From Arthrobacter sp. StoSoilB19 (GTDB lineage: Bacteria > Actinomycetota > Actinomycetes > Actinomycetales > Micrococcaceae): DNA of 64,000 nucleotides. Where the stretch lies: assembly GCF_019977275.1 (NCBI RefSeq), contig NZ_AP024650.1:2790001-2854000 (forward strand), given 5' to 3'. Positions 29,709 through 41,017 of this stretch are shown piece after piece (the first letter of the stretch is position 1; each line of letters starts with the position of its first letter). Both the position numbers and the translations under genes were made by a program. A model generated the notes under the pieces. It did no database searches, was not told where the DNA came from, and saw only the letters and a program-made list of their open reading frames with translations.

Positions 29709-30611
29709 ATGGGCCGGGGAGACAGAATCCAATGGTCGGATGCCTGCATGGTCCTGGCCCTGTTAGTACTCGGCATTCTGCTCTGCTTCCTCGGAACGGG
29801 CCTGTTGTCCCAGTGGCAGGAATCCATGGCCCGGCACCAGGGCGAATCCGTGGACCTCCTCCTGGGTGGGACCACAGCAGCCACCGGCCTTGGCCTTCTC
29901 CTCTGGTGGGGTGTCTCGATCCTGACCGCCGGGGCATCCGTTCTGCTGGAACGCCTGGGACGACGGCGGGCCGCAGCGGCCGCGCGGAGGCTCTCGCCCG
30001 CTTTCATGCGGAGGGCAGTTGTCGCGGCACTCTCAATACAACTTGCGTCAGGTGTCGCCGCACATGCGGCGGTCCTAAGCGCTCCCGGGCCCGAGTGGAC
30101 GCCTACACAGGCACACGTGGCGTCGTCGGCTCCGTCAGACCCGGCGGCTCCCCAAGATGGTCCGCTGCCCACGGTCAGCGACAGCCCGGGCGGTGTGCGC
30201 GTTAAAAACCCGCCTCTCCCGGTTGCAGCAGCGCCAACCGGCCGGGAAGGGCCGTCGCCGGCATGGAATTCCATGACACCGCCCACCGTCACTCCGATCG
30301 ACCCCGGTTGGCAGCCCGCTCCCCCTGTGGTGGAGCCCGGCCTGCTGGCCGGACCGGAAACCAGGACCGCGCCGGAGTGGGGCGGCAGTGGCCCTGGTGC
30401 CAATGGCAGGGGTGGCCCGGCAAAGGCAGTGACGGTCCTCGCGGGCGACACGCTGTGGGACATCGTAGCCACCCATTTGGGCCCGGAGGCATCGGATGTG
30501 GACATCGCTCTTGAATGGCCGCGCTGGTATGCCGCGAACCGTGCACTGATCGGTGGAAGCCCGGATGTCCTGCTTCCAGGCCAGATACTCCAGGCGCCGG
30601 CAGCGTTGTAG
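29709..30611 (+). CDS. LysM-domain membrane protein
   Basis: This 300-residue protein has two N-terminal membrane helices (about 13-33 and 48-75). A basic R/A-rich stretch, another hydrophobic segment and a long proline-rich linker (about 120-235) follow. The C-terminal LysM domain (about 240-298) contains V-L-A-G-D-T-L-W-D-I-V and L-L-P-G-Q-I-L. LysM binds peptidoglycan, so the protein probably tethers something to the wall. AAAGGAG lies 5 nt before the ATG. It is followed on the same strand by the Rv3235-like gene. Its exact role is unknown. Confidence 0.75.
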   Translation: MGRGDRIQWSDACMVLALLVLGILLCFLGTGLLSQWQESMARHQGESVDLLLGGTTAATGLGLLLWWGVSILTAGASVLLERLGRRRAAAAARRLSPAFMRRAVVAALSIQLASGVAAHAAVLSAPGPEWTPTQAHVASSAPSDPAAPQDGPLPTVSDSPGGVRVKNPPLPVAAAPTGREGPSPAWNSMTPPTVTPIDPGWQPAPPVVEPGLLAGPETRTAPEWGGSGPGANGRGGPAKAVTVLAGDTLWDIVATHLGPEASDVDIALEWPRWYAANRALIGGSPDVLLPGQILQAPAAL

Positions 30612-30715
30612 CCGCTGTCAGTGACCCACTCGCACCAATAACCGGTCAAAGCACCAACATCACGTCGAACCAGAAGCAAGCCTAATCACCAGTCACACCA
30701 ACCAAGGGGAACGCC

Positions 30716-31219
30716 ATGACCGCAGTGACACCTATCCGGGCCGTTAAAGGTCCGGCCACCGAGTCCAGGCAGGGAGGGGCCGGTCCCGCAAAGCCGCTGC
30801 CTGTGTCGACGCCAACCCGCTCCGGCCAATCCACCGGGGCAACCCCTCCATCGCTGCGGCCAGTTAGCGAGGCTGCGGAGGTCAGGGCCATTACCCGCGG
30901 GACAGTTCAGGCTTCCATGGAGGTCCTCGCCGGAATCCGCCCCATCCAGCAGTTGGCGCGGCGCCTGGACCCGCGCTGCCTGGCATCGCTGCAGCACCGG
31001 GCAGCGCTGATCAGGCGCGAGCTCACCAGGACCGGCAATCCTGCATTGGCCCGGCTCCACCGGAATTCAACAGTCCGCTCCGTGCGGGTCTGTGAAGTGG
31101 CCGACGGAATCTATGAGGCCAGTGCTGTAGTGGTGGATGATGTGCGGGCCCGTGCCGTAGCTGTCCGGCTTGAGCGCAGCAAGCAGGTGTGGCGGGTTGT
31201 TGAACTTGTCATCGGCTGA
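30716..31219 (+). CDS. Rv3235-like protein
   Basis: This 167-residue soluble protein has a proline-rich, low-complexity N-terminus of about 55 residues. A compact C-terminal domain follows with V-R-A-I-T-R-G-T-V-Q-A-S-M-E-V-L and V-R-V-C-E-V-A-D-G-I-Y-E-A. It matches the conserved actinobacterial Rv3235 family, whose gene lies close to secA in Mycobacterium as it does here. The function is unknown; the domain resembles small SecA-like or NTF2-like accessory domains. AAGGGGA stands 5 nt before the ATG. Confidence 0.75.
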   Translation: MTAVTPIRAVKGPATESRQGGAGPAKPLPVSTPTRSGQSTGATPPSLRPVSEAAEVRAITRGTVQASMEVLAGIRPIQQLARRLDPRCLASLQHRAALIRRELTRTGNPALARLHRNSTVRSVRVCEVADGIYEASAVVVDDVRARAVAVRLERSKQVWRVVELVIG

Positions 31220-31267
31220 CCCGTCGAAATACCTGGGGCGTGCGGTGGTACGGAACAGGCGACGCGC

Positions 31268-31303
31268 AAACAGGGCAGGGACGCGTCCGTCCCTGCCCTG
31301 TTT
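31268..31303. terminator. Bidirectional terminator between Rv3235-like gene and secA
   Basis: A perfect 16-bp stem (arms 31268-31283 and 31288-31303) with a 4-nt loop is bounded by AAA on the left and TTT on the right. That gives a U-tail in both directions. It separates two convergent genes. Confidence 0.85.
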
Positions 31304-31335
31304 GCCGCCGTCGGCGGGTACCTGCAGCTGTCCTG

Positions 31336-34077
31336 CTAGCGCTTCTTCTTTTTCGCGGGGCGTTTGGCTGCATCCTGGGCAGCTGCCTTGGCAGGATTGC
31401 CGGAGCGACCGCTTCCGGCGCGCGTTTCCACGCGTGTCTGGGTTCCTCCACTTTCCGAGGGAGCCGTGTACTGCAGCTGCGCAGGCTTCTCGGGGGCTTC
31501 GAGGCCGGCGGCGTGAACCTGGGGGTCAACGTGCTCGGTATGCCCGCCGGCGGCATCCTGTACTACTACATCCTGGGCGGGGGTTACTTCCACCTCAAGG
31601 TTGTAGAGGAATCCAACGCTTTCCTCGCGGATGGCTTCCATCATGCTTTGGAACATGGCGAAGCCCTCGCGCTGGTACTCCACCAGCGGATCGCGCTGTG
31701 CCATGGCGCGCAGGCCAATCCCTTCCTTCAGGTAGTCCATCTCGTAGAGGTGTTCCTGCCATTTGCGTCCGATGACGGACAGGACCACCCTGCGCTCGAG
31801 CTCGCGCATGCTTTCGGAGCCGATGACCTCCTCGCGGGCCTGGTACACCAGGCGGGCGTCAGAGAGGATTTCCTCCTTCAGCAGCTCCACGGTAACCCTG
31901 GACTTGCCCCCGGCTTCCTCGATGATGTCTTCCGCCGAAACGCTGACCGGGTAGAGCGTCTTGAGGTTGGTCCACAGCTGGTGGAAGTCCCAGTCGTCAC
32001 CGTTCCCCTCCGCCGTTGCGGCATCGATCAGCGCCGTAATGGTGTCTTCGATGAAGAACTGCACCTTCTCGTGCAGGTCATCGCCCTCAAGGATGCGGCG
32101 GCGGTCGCTGTAAATCGCTTCACGCTGACGGTTCAGGACGTCGTCGTACTTCAGCACGTTCTTGCGCTGCTCGGCGTTCCGGCCTTCCACCTGGCCCTGC
32201 GCGGACGCGATGGCACGCGAGACAAGCTTGGATTCGAGCGCGACGTCGTCCGGGACCGAGCTGTTCATCAGACGTTCCGCGGCTCCCGAGTTGAAGAGCC
32301 GCATAAGGTCGTCTGTCAGCGAGAGGTAGAACCGGGATTCCCCGGGATCGCCCTGGCGGCCGGAACGGCCGCGGAGCTGGTTGTCGATGCGGCGTGACTC
32401 ATGGCGCTCGGTGCCCAGGACATAGAGGCCCCCGAGGTCCAGGACTTCCTCGTGTTCGTCCTTCACGGACTGTTTGGCAGCTTCAAGTGCCGCAGGCCAG
32501 GCTGCCTCGTATTCTTCCGAGTTCTCCTCGGGGTCCAGCCCGCGTTTGGCAAGCTCGGCCACGGCGGTGAACTCCGCGTTGCCGCCGAGCATGATGTCGG
32601 TGCCGCGGCCGGCCATGTTGGTGGCCACGGTGACCGCGCCCTTCCGGCCCGCCTGGGCGACAATGGCGGCTTCGCGGGCGTGGTTCTTGGCGTTCAGGAC
32701 TTCGTGCCGGATGCCTTCCTTGGCGAGCAGCTTGGACAGGTACTCGCTCTTCTCCACGCTGGTGGTGCCCACGAGGACAGGCTGGCCTTTTTCGTGGCGT
32801 TCGGCGATGTCCCGCACCACGGCGTCGAACTTGACAACCTCATTCTTGAACACGAGGTCCGGCTGGTCTATCCGCTGCATGTCCCGGTTGGTGGGGATGG
32901 CCACCACGCCAAGCTTGTAGGTGCTCATGAACTCGGCCGCCTCAGTCTCGGCGGTGCCGGTCATGCCGGAAAGCTTGTCATACATGCGGAAGTAGTTCTG
33001 CAGGGTGACTGTGGCAAGGGTCTGGTTTTCCGCCTTGATCTCGACGCCTTCCTTGGCCTCGATCGCCTGGTGCATGCCTTCGTTGTAGCGTCGCCCGGCC
33101 AGGATGCGGCCGGTGTGCTCGTCAACGATCAGGACTTCGCCGTCCAGGATGACGTAGTCCTTGTCCCGCTTGAACAGTTCCTTGGCCTTGATGGCGTTAT
33201 TCAGGAACCCGATCAGCGGCGTGTTCGCGGATTCGTACAGGTTGGAGATGCCAAGGTAGTCCTCGACCTTTTCAATTCCGCTCTCCAGGACGCCGACCGT
33301 GCGCTTCTTTTCATCGACTTCGTAGTCTTTGTCCGGCTGCAGCCGGAGCACCACTTTGGCGAACTCGCTGTACCAGCGGTTGGTGTCCCCCTGGGCAGGG
33401 CCGGAGATGATGAGCGGCGTACGCGCTTCATCGATAAGGATGGAGTCGACTTCGTCGACGATGGCGAAGTTGTGGCCGCGCTGGACCAGTTCGTTCCGGT
33501 CCCAGGCCATGTTATCGCGCAGGTAATCGAACCCGAACTCGTTGTTGGTTCCATAGGTGATGTCCGCGGCGTACTGCTGGCGGCGCACGGCAGGATCCTG
33601 GTTGGCGAGGATGACGCCGCTGGTGAGGCCGAGGAAGCGGTAGACACGGCCCATGAGTTCGGACTGGTATTCGGCCAGGTAATCGTTGACGGTGACCACG
33701 TGGACACCCTTGCCGGTGAGGGCGTTCAGGTAGGCGGGAGCGGTCGCCACCAGGGTCTTGCCTTCACCGGTTTTCATTTCAGCGATGTTCCCCAAATGCA
33801 GGGCAGCGCCGCCCATCAGTTGGACATCGAAGTGGCGCATCCCCAGGGTCCGCGAGGACGCTTCGCGCACGGCGGCAAAAGCCTCCGGAAGCAGGTCTTC
33901 GAGCTTTTCACCGTCCTGGTGGCGTTCGCGGAGACGGTCAGTCTCCTCACGCAACTCTGCGTCGGTAAAGGTCTTGAATGAGTCTTCGAGGGCGTTGATG
34001 GAATCGGCATAGTTCCGCAGCTGCCGGAGTGTTTTCTTGTCACCCGTGCGGAGAATTTTTTCGATAAGTGATGCCAC
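31336..34077 (-). CDS. secA: Preprotein translocase ATPase SecA
   Basis: This 913-residue motor drives unfolded preproteins through SecYEG. The N-terminal Q-motif region is followed by Walker A M-K-T-G-E-G-K-T, the helicase motif [15 protein letters not shown] and [20 protein letters not shown]. It ends in a lysine-rich tail (K-K-K-K-R) without the C-terminal Cys/His zinc-binding motif found in many SecA proteins. Actinobacterial SecA1 commonly lacks it too. The position next to hpf and comF is the usual actinobacterial order. Confidence 0.97.
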   Translation of the reverse strand: MASLIEKILRTGDKKTLRQLRNYADSINALEDSFKTFTDAELREETDRLRERHQDGEKLEDLLPEAFAAVREASSRTLGMRHFDVQLMGGAALHLGNIAEMKTGEGKTLVATAPAYLNALTGKGVHVVTVNDYLAEYQSELMGRVYRFLGLTSGVILANQDPAVRRQQYAADITYGTNNEFGFDYLRDNMAWDRNELVQRGHNFAIVDEVDSILIDEARTPLIISGPAQGDTNRWYSEFAKVVLRLQPDKDYEVDEKKRTVGVLESGIEKVEDYLGISNLYESANTPLIGFLNNAIKAKELFKRDKDYVILDGEVLIVDEHTGRILAGRRYNEGMHQAIEAKEGVEIKAENQTLATVTLQNYFRMYDKLSGMTGTAETEAAEFMSTYKLGVVAIPTNRDMQRIDQPDLVFKNEVVKFDAVVRDIAERHEKGQPVLVGTTSVEKSEYLSKLLAKEGIRHEVLNAKNHAREAAIVAQAGRKGAVTVATNMAGRGTDIMLGGNAEFTAVAELAKRGLDPEENSEEYEAAWPAALEAAKQSVKDEHEEVLDLGGLYVLGTERHESRRIDNQLRGRSGRQGDPGESRFYLSLTDDLMRLFNSGAAERLMNSSVPDDVALESKLVSRAIASAQGQVEGRNAEQRKNVLKYDDVLNRQREAIYSDRRRILEGDDLHEKVQFFIEDTITALIDAATAEGNGDDWDFHQLWTNLKTLYPVSVSAEDIIEEAGGKSRVTVELLKEEILSDARLVYQAREEVIGSESMRELERRVVLSVIGRKWQEHLYEMDYLKEGIGLRAMAQRDPLVEYQREGFAMFQSMMEAIREESVGFLYNLEVEVTPAQDVVVQDAAGGHTEHVDPQVHAAGLEAPEKPAQLQYTAPSESGGTQTRVETRAGSGRSGNPAKAAAQDAAKRPAKKKKR

Positions 34078-34177
34078 GTGAAGATGCTCCCAGTCTGATG
34101 CCGCCGAATTCTGGCGTGTTCAGTCTACGGGAGAGACACGCGGCCGGTGCCCCCTTTTCCCTGAGAGCGGATACTCC

Positions 34178-35389
34178 TTACAGCCGTGCCAGCTCATGGG
34201 CAAGCCTTGCAGCGAGGTCTCCTGCCGGACCCACTTCCACATCCGGCAGGCCAAGCCACTGACTCATCAGCCTCAGCTCGGCAGCGAGTTCGACGGCGGT
34301 GTCCGCGGGTGCGTCCGGCTCGGCAAAGGCGGCTCTCACCAGCAGACGGCCACCCGACCGGTCCGCCTTCAAGTCAACCCTGGCCACCATCCTGTCGCGC
34401 AGCAGGAACGGCAGGACGTAATAGCCGTAGCGCCGTTTGGGCTCCGGGGTGTAGATCTCGATCCGGTAATGGAAGCCGAACAGTTCCAGCAGGCGCCGGC
34501 GTTCAAAGACCATGGAATCAAACGGGCTCAACAGGGCCCGGCCGGTGGCACGCCGCGGGAGTACAGCCTCGACATGCCGGAACACGTCCCTCCCCCACCC
34601 CGGCACGTTGACCGGTTCCAGCCTGCCCTGCTCCACCAAGTGCGCAACGGCGAGCGCCGTTGCCTTGACGGGCGTCCGGAAGTAGTCGGCGAAGCAGCGG
34701 ATGCTTCCGATCCCATGCGCCCGCGCCGCCGCTTCGGTCAGCCGGCGGAGCGCAGCTGTTGGGTCGACTTCCCCTTCTGCTTCGGCAGGGCGTGGGAGGA
34801 CTTTGGCTGTCAGCGTGTATCTGCGCTCGAATTGCCCGGTCCTCGAGGCTGCCGATACCAGCCCTTCTTCGAAGAGGTGTTCAAGGACCCGTTTCACCGC
34901 GTTCCAGTTCCACCCCCAGTCGACTGTCTGTTTTTCCTCAACGTGGCCAATCCGGGCGGTCAGTTCGGAGGCCGTCATGGGCCGGGACCTGGCCAGGACC
35001 GCCAGGATCCGGTCTGCGACGTCGTTGCGGAGCCCGGGATCCAGCCGGGAGGCGCCCACCCAGGAGCGCTTTTGCCACAGCAGCAGATCCTGGTAATGCT
35101 CCGGCCGGATGTAGCTCGCTTCGTGTGCCCAGTACTCCAGCATCCGGCGGGGGTGGCTGGCAGACATGCGCTGCAGGATGTCCCGGTCATAGTTGCCAAG
35201 GCGGGAATAGAAGGGCAGGAAATGGCTGCGGACCAGGACGTTCACGGAGTCGATCTGGACGAGCTGGAGGCGGGCAAAAGTACGGCCCACCGCCCGTGCT
35301 GTCACGGGGCCGGTGGGCCGTACTTTATGGAGTCCCTGCGCTGCCAATGCGATCCGCCGTGCCTGGTGAAGGCTCAGCGTTGCTGACAA
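34178..35389 (-). CDS. Winged-helix protein of the YcaQ/HTH_42 family, putative crosslink-repair DNA glycosylase
   Basis: This protein of about 403 residues is close to E. coli YcaQ (about 410), a glycosylase that unhooks interstrand crosslinks. Conserved stretches include Q-L-V-Q-I-D-S-V-N-V and E-Y-W-A-H-E-A-S-Y-I near the N-terminus. L-S-P-F-D-S-M-V-F-E-R and R-Y-G-Y-Y-V-L-P-F-L-L-R-D follow in the C-terminal half. The start is a TTG with AGAGGA about 5 nt upstream. The frame reaches 35497, but that would overlap hpf. It follows hpf by 32 bp and may be co-transcribed with it. Confidence 0.8.
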   Translation of the reverse strand: MSATLSLHQARRIALAAQGLHKVRPTGPVTARAVGRTFARLQLVQIDSVNVLVRSHFLPFYSRLGNYDRDILQRMSASHPRRMLEYWAHEASYIRPEHYQDLLLWQKRSWVGASRLDPGLRNDVADRILAVLARSRPMTASELTARIGHVEEKQTVDWGWNWNAVKRVLEHLFEEGLVSAASRTGQFERRYTLTAKVLPRPAEAEGEVDPTAALRRLTEAAARAHGIGSIRCFADYFRTPVKATALAVAHLVEQGRLEPVNVPGWGRDVFRHVEAVLPRRATGRALLSPFDSMVFERRRLLELFGFHYRIEIYTPEPKRRYGYYVLPFLLRDRMVARVDLKADRSGGRLLVRAAFAEPDAPADTAVELAAELRLMSQWLGLPDVEVGPAGDLAARLAHELARL

Positions 35390-35421
35390 TTCAGTCCTCT
35401 CTGCTGGTGGTTTGGTCCACC

Positions 35422-36147
35422 CTAAGCGTTGGCGGCGGCGTCGTCGGAGCGGTAGGCAAGAATCTTTTCCTCCACCACGGTGTCTCCCGGCTCGCATTCA
35501 TGGTCCAGCGTAATGACGCCATAGGTCCAGCCACGGCGGCGGTACACGACGGAGGGCGTGTTGGTCGCTTTGTCCACGAAGAGATAGAAGTCGTGGCCCA
35601 CAAGCTCCATATTGTCTACGGCGTCGTCGAGGGAGAGTGATGCGGCGGGAAAGACCTTGCGCCGGATCAGCACCGGTGAGTTTCCGGCCGGGATGTCGTT
35701 GTCAACATCGTACGGCGATTTGTCTTCGGGGGCTGCCACCGCTTCATTCCGGTGGTTGGCCTCAAGATACAGCGGTTCATGGGCACTGGCGGGCTCGAGT
35801 GAGGCGGTGGCCTCACGGACAGCCTTGGGAGTGTGGCGGCCGTGGTGGACCTTCTTGCGGTCCTTGGCCCGCCGGAGCCGCTCAAGCAGTTTGTTGTAGG
35901 CGAGGTCAAAGGCGGCAAACTTGTCTGCGGCGCTTGCTTCGGCACGGATTACGGGTCCGCGGCCCAGGACTGTCACCTCGACGGTCAGCTGGTCGCCGGT
36001 CTGCCGGGCATTGGTCTCCTTGGAGACTTTCGCGTCGACCCGCTGGACTTTGTCGCCCAGCGATTCAATTTTCGCGATCTTTTCCCCGGCATACTCGCGG
36101 AACCGGTCTGAAACTGTCAGATTTCGTCCGCTGATCATAAACTCCAT
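35422..36147 (-). CDS. hpf: Ribosome hibernation promoting factor, long form
   Basis: This 241-residue protein has an N-terminal S30AE/YfiA domain (M-I-S-G-R-N-L-T-V-S-D-R-F-R-E-Y, residues 1-105). A variable linker leads to the C-terminal dimerisation domain (about 180-240: D-F-Y-L-F-V-D-K-A-T-N, W-T-Y-G-V-I-T-L-D). Long-form HPF dimerises 70S ribosomes into inactive 100S particles during slow growth. GGAGG lies 5 nt before the ATG at 36147. It lies between comF and secA, a common arrangement. Confidence 0.95.
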   Translation of the reverse strand: MEFMISGRNLTVSDRFREYAGEKIAKIESLGDKVQRVDAKVSKETNARQTGDQLTVEVTVLGRGPVIRAEASAADKFAAFDLAYNKLLERLRRAKDRKKVHHGRHTPKAVREATASLEPASAHEPLYLEANHRNEAVAAPEDKSPYDVDNDIPAGNSPVLIRRKVFPAASLSLDDAVDNMELVGHDFYLFVDKATNTPSVVYRRRGWTYGVITLDHECEPGDTVVEEKILAYRSDDAAANA

Positions 36148-36291
36148 GGTGCCCTCCAAATGACTTCGGTGACACGACGGCGGCGCTTCCCTGGGCCGGG
36201 CTGTGTGACAGTCGAGCCCCTCTCCGAGCCGCCATCGAAAGGTACATTCTGTTCTTGGTACCCACCTCAGACGTTAGTTCATAGCCACCCG

Positions 36292-37260
36292 TTATTCATC
36301 CTTTCCCGGTTTATTTTTTTCTAAGTCATGCGGGCTTTCACGCGGCGCGGCGGCCCGGCAGCCCGGCTGCTGGGTATCGGGCGGGCGTGTCGCGGCAAGC
36401 ACGACGGCGCCCCTCACCACAGCGCCGGCCAGGTGCAGTGCGCGGGCTGCTTCACCCACCGTGGCACCGGTTGTGAGGACGTCATCAACGATGATGCAGG
36501 GGCGCCCTGCCACCTTTGCCCGGGCCCCGGGCTTGACCCGCATGGACCCCCGGACGCGCTGGGAACGGGCTCCCCTCCCCAGGCCTTTTTGGCCGGCCAC
36601 ACCTCTTCCGCTGCCGGATCCGCGGGTGCCGGGGAGGACGGGGCCAGGCCTTGGAGTCTTGCCCAGCACATCCGCGACGTCGAGCCCTGGATGCTGCCGT
36701 GCCGCCGACTTCAGGAGCAGGTGGACCGGGCTGAAGCCCCGGCTGACGTAGGCCGGCGTGCTGGTGGGCACGGGGACCAGGAGGCATCGGCCGGGGCCAG
36801 GGACGGCGGCCCTGACTGCACCTGCGAGCGCCCGGCCAAGGCTTCTGCCAAGCTGAGGCTGGCCGTGCCGTTTGAACGACAGCAGTCCCTGCGCCAGCTC
36901 GTCCCGGTACACCCCCGCTGCCACGACGGGAAGCACGACGGAGCCGGCGACATCCATAAGGGCCGGAGCTCCGCTTTCGGCCCGGAATGGCTGCCTGGTC
37001 AGCTGGCGGATGCGGCTGGCACAGGATGGGCACAGGGTGCTGTCTTCGGCCCCGCAGCAGACACAGTCCACAGGGACGGCCAGGGCGAGCAGATCCGCCA
37101 CGGCGCCGGCCAGCCAGTCGGCAAGGCGAAGGAGGGCGGCCGCGTGTTCACCCCGGTGCAGCGCCGCCCAGGGCGGGGGCGGTTGAAGGTCCGGATCCAC
37201 CCTCCGGGTCCGCCGGTGGCCGGAACCGGCCGCGCCGTTCCTGCGGATGAGCCGTTTCAT
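36292..37260 (-). CDS. comF: ComF-family phosphoribosyltransferase-like protein
   Basis: This protein of about 322 residues has a zinc-ribbon-like pair of C-x-x-C motifs (C-V-C-C-G and C-P-S-C) near residue 60. The PRTase domain carries the PRPP-binding motif C-I-I-V-D-D-V-L-T-T-G-A-T near residue 265. ComF proteins assist DNA uptake in competent bacteria, although the gene is widespread without known competence. The insert of low-complexity G/R-rich sequence before the PRPP loop is unusually long. The ATG at 37260 is chosen because the frame upstream overlaps lpqB and looks non-coding. Confidence 0.82.
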   Translation of the reverse strand: MKRLIRRNGAAGSGHRRTRRVDPDLQPPPPWAALHRGEHAAALLRLADWLAGAVADLLALAVPVDCVCCGAEDSTLCPSCASRIRQLTRQPFRAESGAPALMDVAGSVVLPVVAAGVYRDELAQGLLSFKRHGQPQLGRSLGRALAGAVRAAVPGPGRCLLVPVPTSTPAYVSRGFSPVHLLLKSAARQHPGLDVADVLGKTPRPGPVLPGTRGSGSGRGVAGQKGLGRGARSQRVRGSMRVKPGARAKVAGRPCIIVDDVLTTGATVGEAARALHLAGAVVRGAVVLAATRPPDTQQPGCRAAAPRESPHDLEKNKPGKDE

Positions 37261-37376
37261 GGTTCCACTGTCGCCTGAAGCCCAGTCACAGTTGGAGGGC
37301 CAGCCCGGGCTATGTGCATAAGGCAGGCCCCATCGGGACGGCGGAGGCAGAACCTGGCGATACCGCCAACAGGGTG

Positions 37377-39092
37377 TCAGCCGGGAAACGCGGGGTCGAT
37401 AGGGCCCTTGATCTGCGGGGACCAGCCATTGCCGAGGCGCTGGAAGATCCCTTCCCCGGACTGGACATAAATGTCGTCGGCGCCATTCCCGGCACTGATG
37501 GCTACCAGGCCCGGCCACGGGGCAAGCTGCTGCGGCTGTCCGGAGGTGAGGGACAGCAGCTCCGGTGTGACGTTGGAACCCGAAGCCCCCTTCATGACGG
37601 CAACGGTAATGCCATTCACCCACACCCCTTGATCAGGGTCGGTGCCGGATACCAGGGTGACGGGCGCGGTCAGTTCGCGCGGCGTGCCGTCGGCGGCGCG
37701 GATCATGCCTGTCACCTGCACCTTGGACTTCCCGTTCTGTTCGGATATGACCAGGGCGCGCACACCGTCGCGTGAGACGCGGAATTCCTTGACCGTGCGG
37801 CCGGCAAGCCAGGAGGGTGCCAGCGTCACGGACGGAACGGCGGCGCCCTCTGCCACTCCGGTGGGATGGAAAGCCACTACTTCCGTGGCTCCGGTGGCAC
37901 CGGGTCCGGCCGTCCATACCCAGTCGGAGACACTGAAGGACGGGCGGGTGAGGGTGCTCCGGGTAGTCAAGGCGCGCGCAGACTGGCCGGGATTGATGCT
38001 GTACAGCGTGGTGCGGCCTTCATTGAGGAAGGCAGCCGTCTGTGACACCGGGGATTCCGCCGGATAGCGGGGGTTGAGCGCAGACACCGGCTGCATGTCA
38101 GGCAGCGGCGAGACGCGGTTGTTTTCATAGCGCACCAGTTCGTTGCCGCTAATGGCGATCTGGCGTGAGGGCACGGTCCTGTCCAGCACCGGAGGAAGAA
38201 CGGACCCGTTGTCCTCCACCCGGACCAGGTCCTGGTTGGCACGGAGTTCAACATTGACCACGTCAGGCTGGCTGCGGAATGTCAGGGTCAGCTGCATCTG
38301 CATGCGGAGCCGGTCCTCCGCCGATGTTTCCGTCAGCTCCTTGGCTGTCAGGTCCACCTGTGCGGCCCCGGACACCACCGGCACGGATTCCCGGGCGAGC
38401 TTGATCCCGGAAGGGAAGGCACTGGCGACGGCGCCGCGCAGATACGGGGCGGGCCCGGCCAGCAGGGCACTGGTCATTGCTTTGACGGTCTTGTTCTTCA
38501 GGAACCAGCGGACGTCCGGGATGGCATAGGTGAAGGTGGGGTCGTAAAAGTAGATGGGGTAGGCACCGTAGATCACCTTGAACGTTTCCTCGGCAATGGC
38601 GGTCCCGTCGGGAATCGCCGAAATCCGCCACTCTCCATCCACCTGGGTCACCGTCACCGGGATGCGCTCCACGGTTCCCGGGGGCGACTGGGTGGCTATG
38701 CCGTCGGCGTCCACCGTGTAGGACACATCGAGCTCGTAGTTGAAGACGTTTTCCGTGCCCGTGGGCACAACGCGCGCCTCCCGGTATACCAGCGCGCGTT
38801 TGTCCGGTTTCCAGGACACAGCCGAGGCCTGGGTCAGGTACTGGCGGGCCACCGCATAGTCGTCCTCGTAGCCACTGCCTGCCCGGTAGAAGTAATCGAT
38901 GATGGTCTCGGGTGATGCCCCGGGCTGCGGCGCTGCCGGGAGGAACACGGGGGCGCTGACGTTGCCGGCGCTGCTTTCGCTGCTTTTTCCCACCGGACCG
39001 GACGTGGGGATCCGTGCGCAGCCGGACAAGAGGACGATCAGCAGGGCAAGCAGTGCCGCCGGGTACTTCGCCAGGCGCACGGTGGCCCTCAT
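37377..39092 (-). CDS. lpqB: Lipoprotein LpqB
   Basis: This 571-residue lipoprotein has a signal peptide ending in the lipobox L-L-S-G-C (acylated Cys25). A GerMN-type region (about 60-330) is followed by a beta-propeller-like C-terminal half. LpqB interacts with the extracellular part of the sensor kinase MtrB and modulates MtrAB signalling. The ATG overlaps the mtrB stop by 4 bp, giving the conserved mtrA-mtrB-lpqB operon. It is followed by comF after 116 bp. Confidence 0.93.
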   Translation of the reverse strand: MRATVRLAKYPAALLALLIVLLSGCARIPTSGPVGKSSESSAGNVSAPVFLPAAPQPGASPETIIDYFYRAGSGYEDDYAVARQYLTQASAVSWKPDKRALVYREARVVPTGTENVFNYELDVSYTVDADGIATQSPPGTVERIPVTVTQVDGEWRISAIPDGTAIAEETFKVIYGAYPIYFYDPTFTYAIPDVRWFLKNKTVKAMTSALLAGPAPYLRGAVASAFPSGIKLARESVPVVSGAAQVDLTAKELTETSAEDRLRMQMQLTLTFRSQPDVVNVELRANQDLVRVEDNGSVLPPVLDRTVPSRQIAISGNELVRYENNRVSPLPDMQPVSALNPRYPAESPVSQTAAFLNEGRTTLYSINPGQSARALTTRSTLTRPSFSVSDWVWTAGPGATGATEVVAFHPTGVAEGAAVPSVTLAPSWLAGRTVKEFRVSRDGVRALVISEQNGKSKVQVTGMIRAADGTPRELTAPVTLVSGTDPDQGVWVNGITVAVMKGASGSNVTPELLSLTSGQPQQLAPWPGLVAISAGNGADDIYVQSGEGIFQRLGNGWSPQIKGPIDPAFPG

Positions 39093-41017
39093 GGTGTCTC
39101 CTCGGGCGCGCGCACCGGAGCAGGCCGGGCCGCTCCCGCCTGCAGCACCAGCATGTTTTTGTAGTCCTGTTCCGCGGGAACGCTCCCCGGTGCTCCGGGA
39201 TTGGTGACGTCCTTTGGCTCCAGCTGGACGGGCGACTCAGTGATGCCACCGTCCTGGCGCAAGGGAAGGGTCAAACGGAAGTTGGCGCCGTCGCCTTTCC
39301 TGCCCCAGGCCTGGAGCCAGCCGTGGTGCAGCTTCGTATCCTCCATGGCGATGGACAATCCCAGCCCGCTGCCGCCCGTGGTGCGTGCGCGGGCAGGGTC
39401 GGCTCGCCAGAACCTGTCGAAAACCCTGGCGGCCTGTGCCTGGTCCATCCCGATCCCGTGGTCGCGGACAGCGACGCCCACGGCAGTTTCATTGACCGCG
39501 ACCGTGACGGCCACCGGCTTGCCCTCACCGTGCTCCACCGCGTTCAGGATCAGGTTCCGCAGGATCCTGTCGATGCGCCGGGCGTCCATCTCCACCACCA
39601 CGGCGCCCTCGGGAGCGGTCAGGACAATCTCCGAACCGTATTCAGCCGCCACCGGCGCGGCGCCTTCAATGACGTGGGAGATCACTTGGAGAAGGTCCTC
39701 GGGTTCAGCATCCAGCACGGCCACGCCGGCGTCGAAGCGGCTGATTTCGAGGAGGTCGGAGAGGAGGGACTGGAACCGCTCCACCTGGTTGTACAGGAGC
39801 TCTGCGGACCGCTTGTTGATGGGGTCGAAGTCATCGCGGGCGTCGTACAGGACCTCTGCCGCCATGCGCACGGTTGTGAGCGGCGTCCGGAGCTCGTGCG
39901 ACACATCGGACACGAAGCGCTGCTGCATCTGGGAGAGCGTCGCCAGCTGGGTGATCTGCTCCTGCAGGCTGGCGGCCATGTGGTTGAAGGAAGCGCCAAG
40001 GCGGGCCACCTCGTCCTCCCCCTTGACCACCATGCGCTCCTGCAGCTGCCCGGCGGCGAGCTTCTCCGAGACCATCGCGGCATGGCTGACCGGGCTCACC
40101 ACGTTGCGGGTGACGTACCAGGCGACAGCGCCGATCAGGAGGACCAGCACCGCACCGCCGGCCCACAGGACGCTTTGGATCTCGTTAAGCGTCTGCTGCG
40201 CTGTGTTCAGGTCGTAGATCAGGTATAGCTCGTAGACAGTGCCGTTGAAGGTCACCTTGTTGCCGACCGCGATCCCCGGCCGGTCCTCCGTGCCCACGGG
40301 GATGACGGTGGAAGCCCAGTACTGGTCCTTCCCCGACTGCTGGACGGCCTTGCGCAGCTCAGGGGGAATGACGCTGACCGTCAGTTGGTCGGATGCCCGC
40401 GACTCAACCCACCGGTTGCGGGGCTTGGTCTGTTCCGGCATCGCCTCGAAGACGTACCGGCGCTGGATCACTGAGCCCCGGCCCTCCACCGCGTTCAGGG
40501 TGTCGTAGACCAGGGTGATGACGCTGGACTGGTCGGTGACCTGGGCGCCGTCGAACGTTTCCTGGACCTGCTTGACGTTGTAGCGGGTCTCGGACTCCGC
40601 CTGCGTCAGCCGCTCCTGGAACAGGTTGTTGGCAATCTGGTTGGACAGATAGGCACCGACCACGGCGAACGAGGTCACGGCGAGCATCAGGGTGGTGAGA
40701 ACGGTGCGGAATTGAATGGACCGGCGCCAGCGCCGCTGCAAGGCCCGCCCAAGGTACCGCAGACCGGGAAGGAAGCGCCGGACTCCCGTCCGGACGAGCC
40801 GGGCGACGCGGAGGGCCACAATCAGGGCACGCCGCTGCCAGATCCTTGCCCGGAACGCCATGTGCCGCAGCCCGGGAGTGGCGGCGTCGCCGGCTTCCGG
40901 CGCGTCCTGGACGGCGCCGTCCTGTTTCACGGCATCCGCGGAGTCCGGGGTTGGGCGCTGATCCGGTTCCCCGTCCTGCGCGGCGGGGTCAGACCCCTGC
41001 TTTATAGCCGACACCAC
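39089..41017 (-). CDS. mtrB: Sensor histidine kinase MtrB
   Basis: This 642-residue kinase has a polar N-terminus of about 100 residues and a membrane helix near 115-135. An extracytoplasmic sensor domain leads to a second helix near 288-308 and a HAMP domain. The HisKA box is [11 protein letters not shown] (His near 372), and the HATPase domain carries N-L-I-L-N-A-V-E-H and G-S-G-L-G-L-S. It phosphorylates MtrA in control of cell-wall metabolism and division. The GTG start lies inside the mtrA 3' end (29-bp overlap); a second GTG follows directly. Confidence 0.93.
   Translation of the reverse strand: MVSAIKQGSDPAAQDGEPDQRPTPDSADAVKQDGAVQDAPEAGDAATPGLRHMAFRARIWQRRALIVALRVARLVRTGVRRFLPGLRYLGRALQRRWRRSIQFRTVLTTLMLAVTSFAVVGAYLSNQIANNLFQERLTQAESETRYNVKQVQETFDGAQVTDQSSVITLVYDTLNAVEGRGSVIQRRYVFEAMPEQTKPRNRWVESRASDQLTVSVIPPELRKAVQQSGKDQYWASTVIPVGTEDRPGIAVGNKVTFNGTVYELYLIYDLNTAQQTLNEIQSVLWAGGAVLVLLIGAVAWYVTRNVVSPVSHAAMVSEKLAAGQLQERMVVKGEDEVARLGASFNHMAASLQEQITQLATLSQMQQRFVSDVSHELRTPLTTVRMAAEVLYDARDDFDPINKRSAELLYNQVERFQSLLSDLLEISRFDAGVAVLDAEPEDLLQVISHVIEGAAPVAAEYGSEIVLTAPEGAVVVEMDARRIDRILRNLILNAVEHGEGKPVAVTVAVNETAVGVAVRDHGIGMDQAQAARVFDRFWRADPARARTTGGSGLGLSIAMEDTKLHHGWLQAWGRKGDGANFRLTLPLRQDGGITESPVQLEPKDVTNPGAPGSVPAEQDYKNMLVLQAGAARPAPVRAPEETP

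Noticed and set aside
30620..30635. Second CRP-like site before the Rv3235-like gene
   Set aside because: The right half reads CGCAC rather than TCACA, so the core match is incomplete.
31240..33981. Two long plus-strand frames (385 and 526 codons) antisense to secA
   Set aside because: They mirror the GC-rich codon pattern of secA, have no ribosome sites and show no protein features. They are frame shadows.
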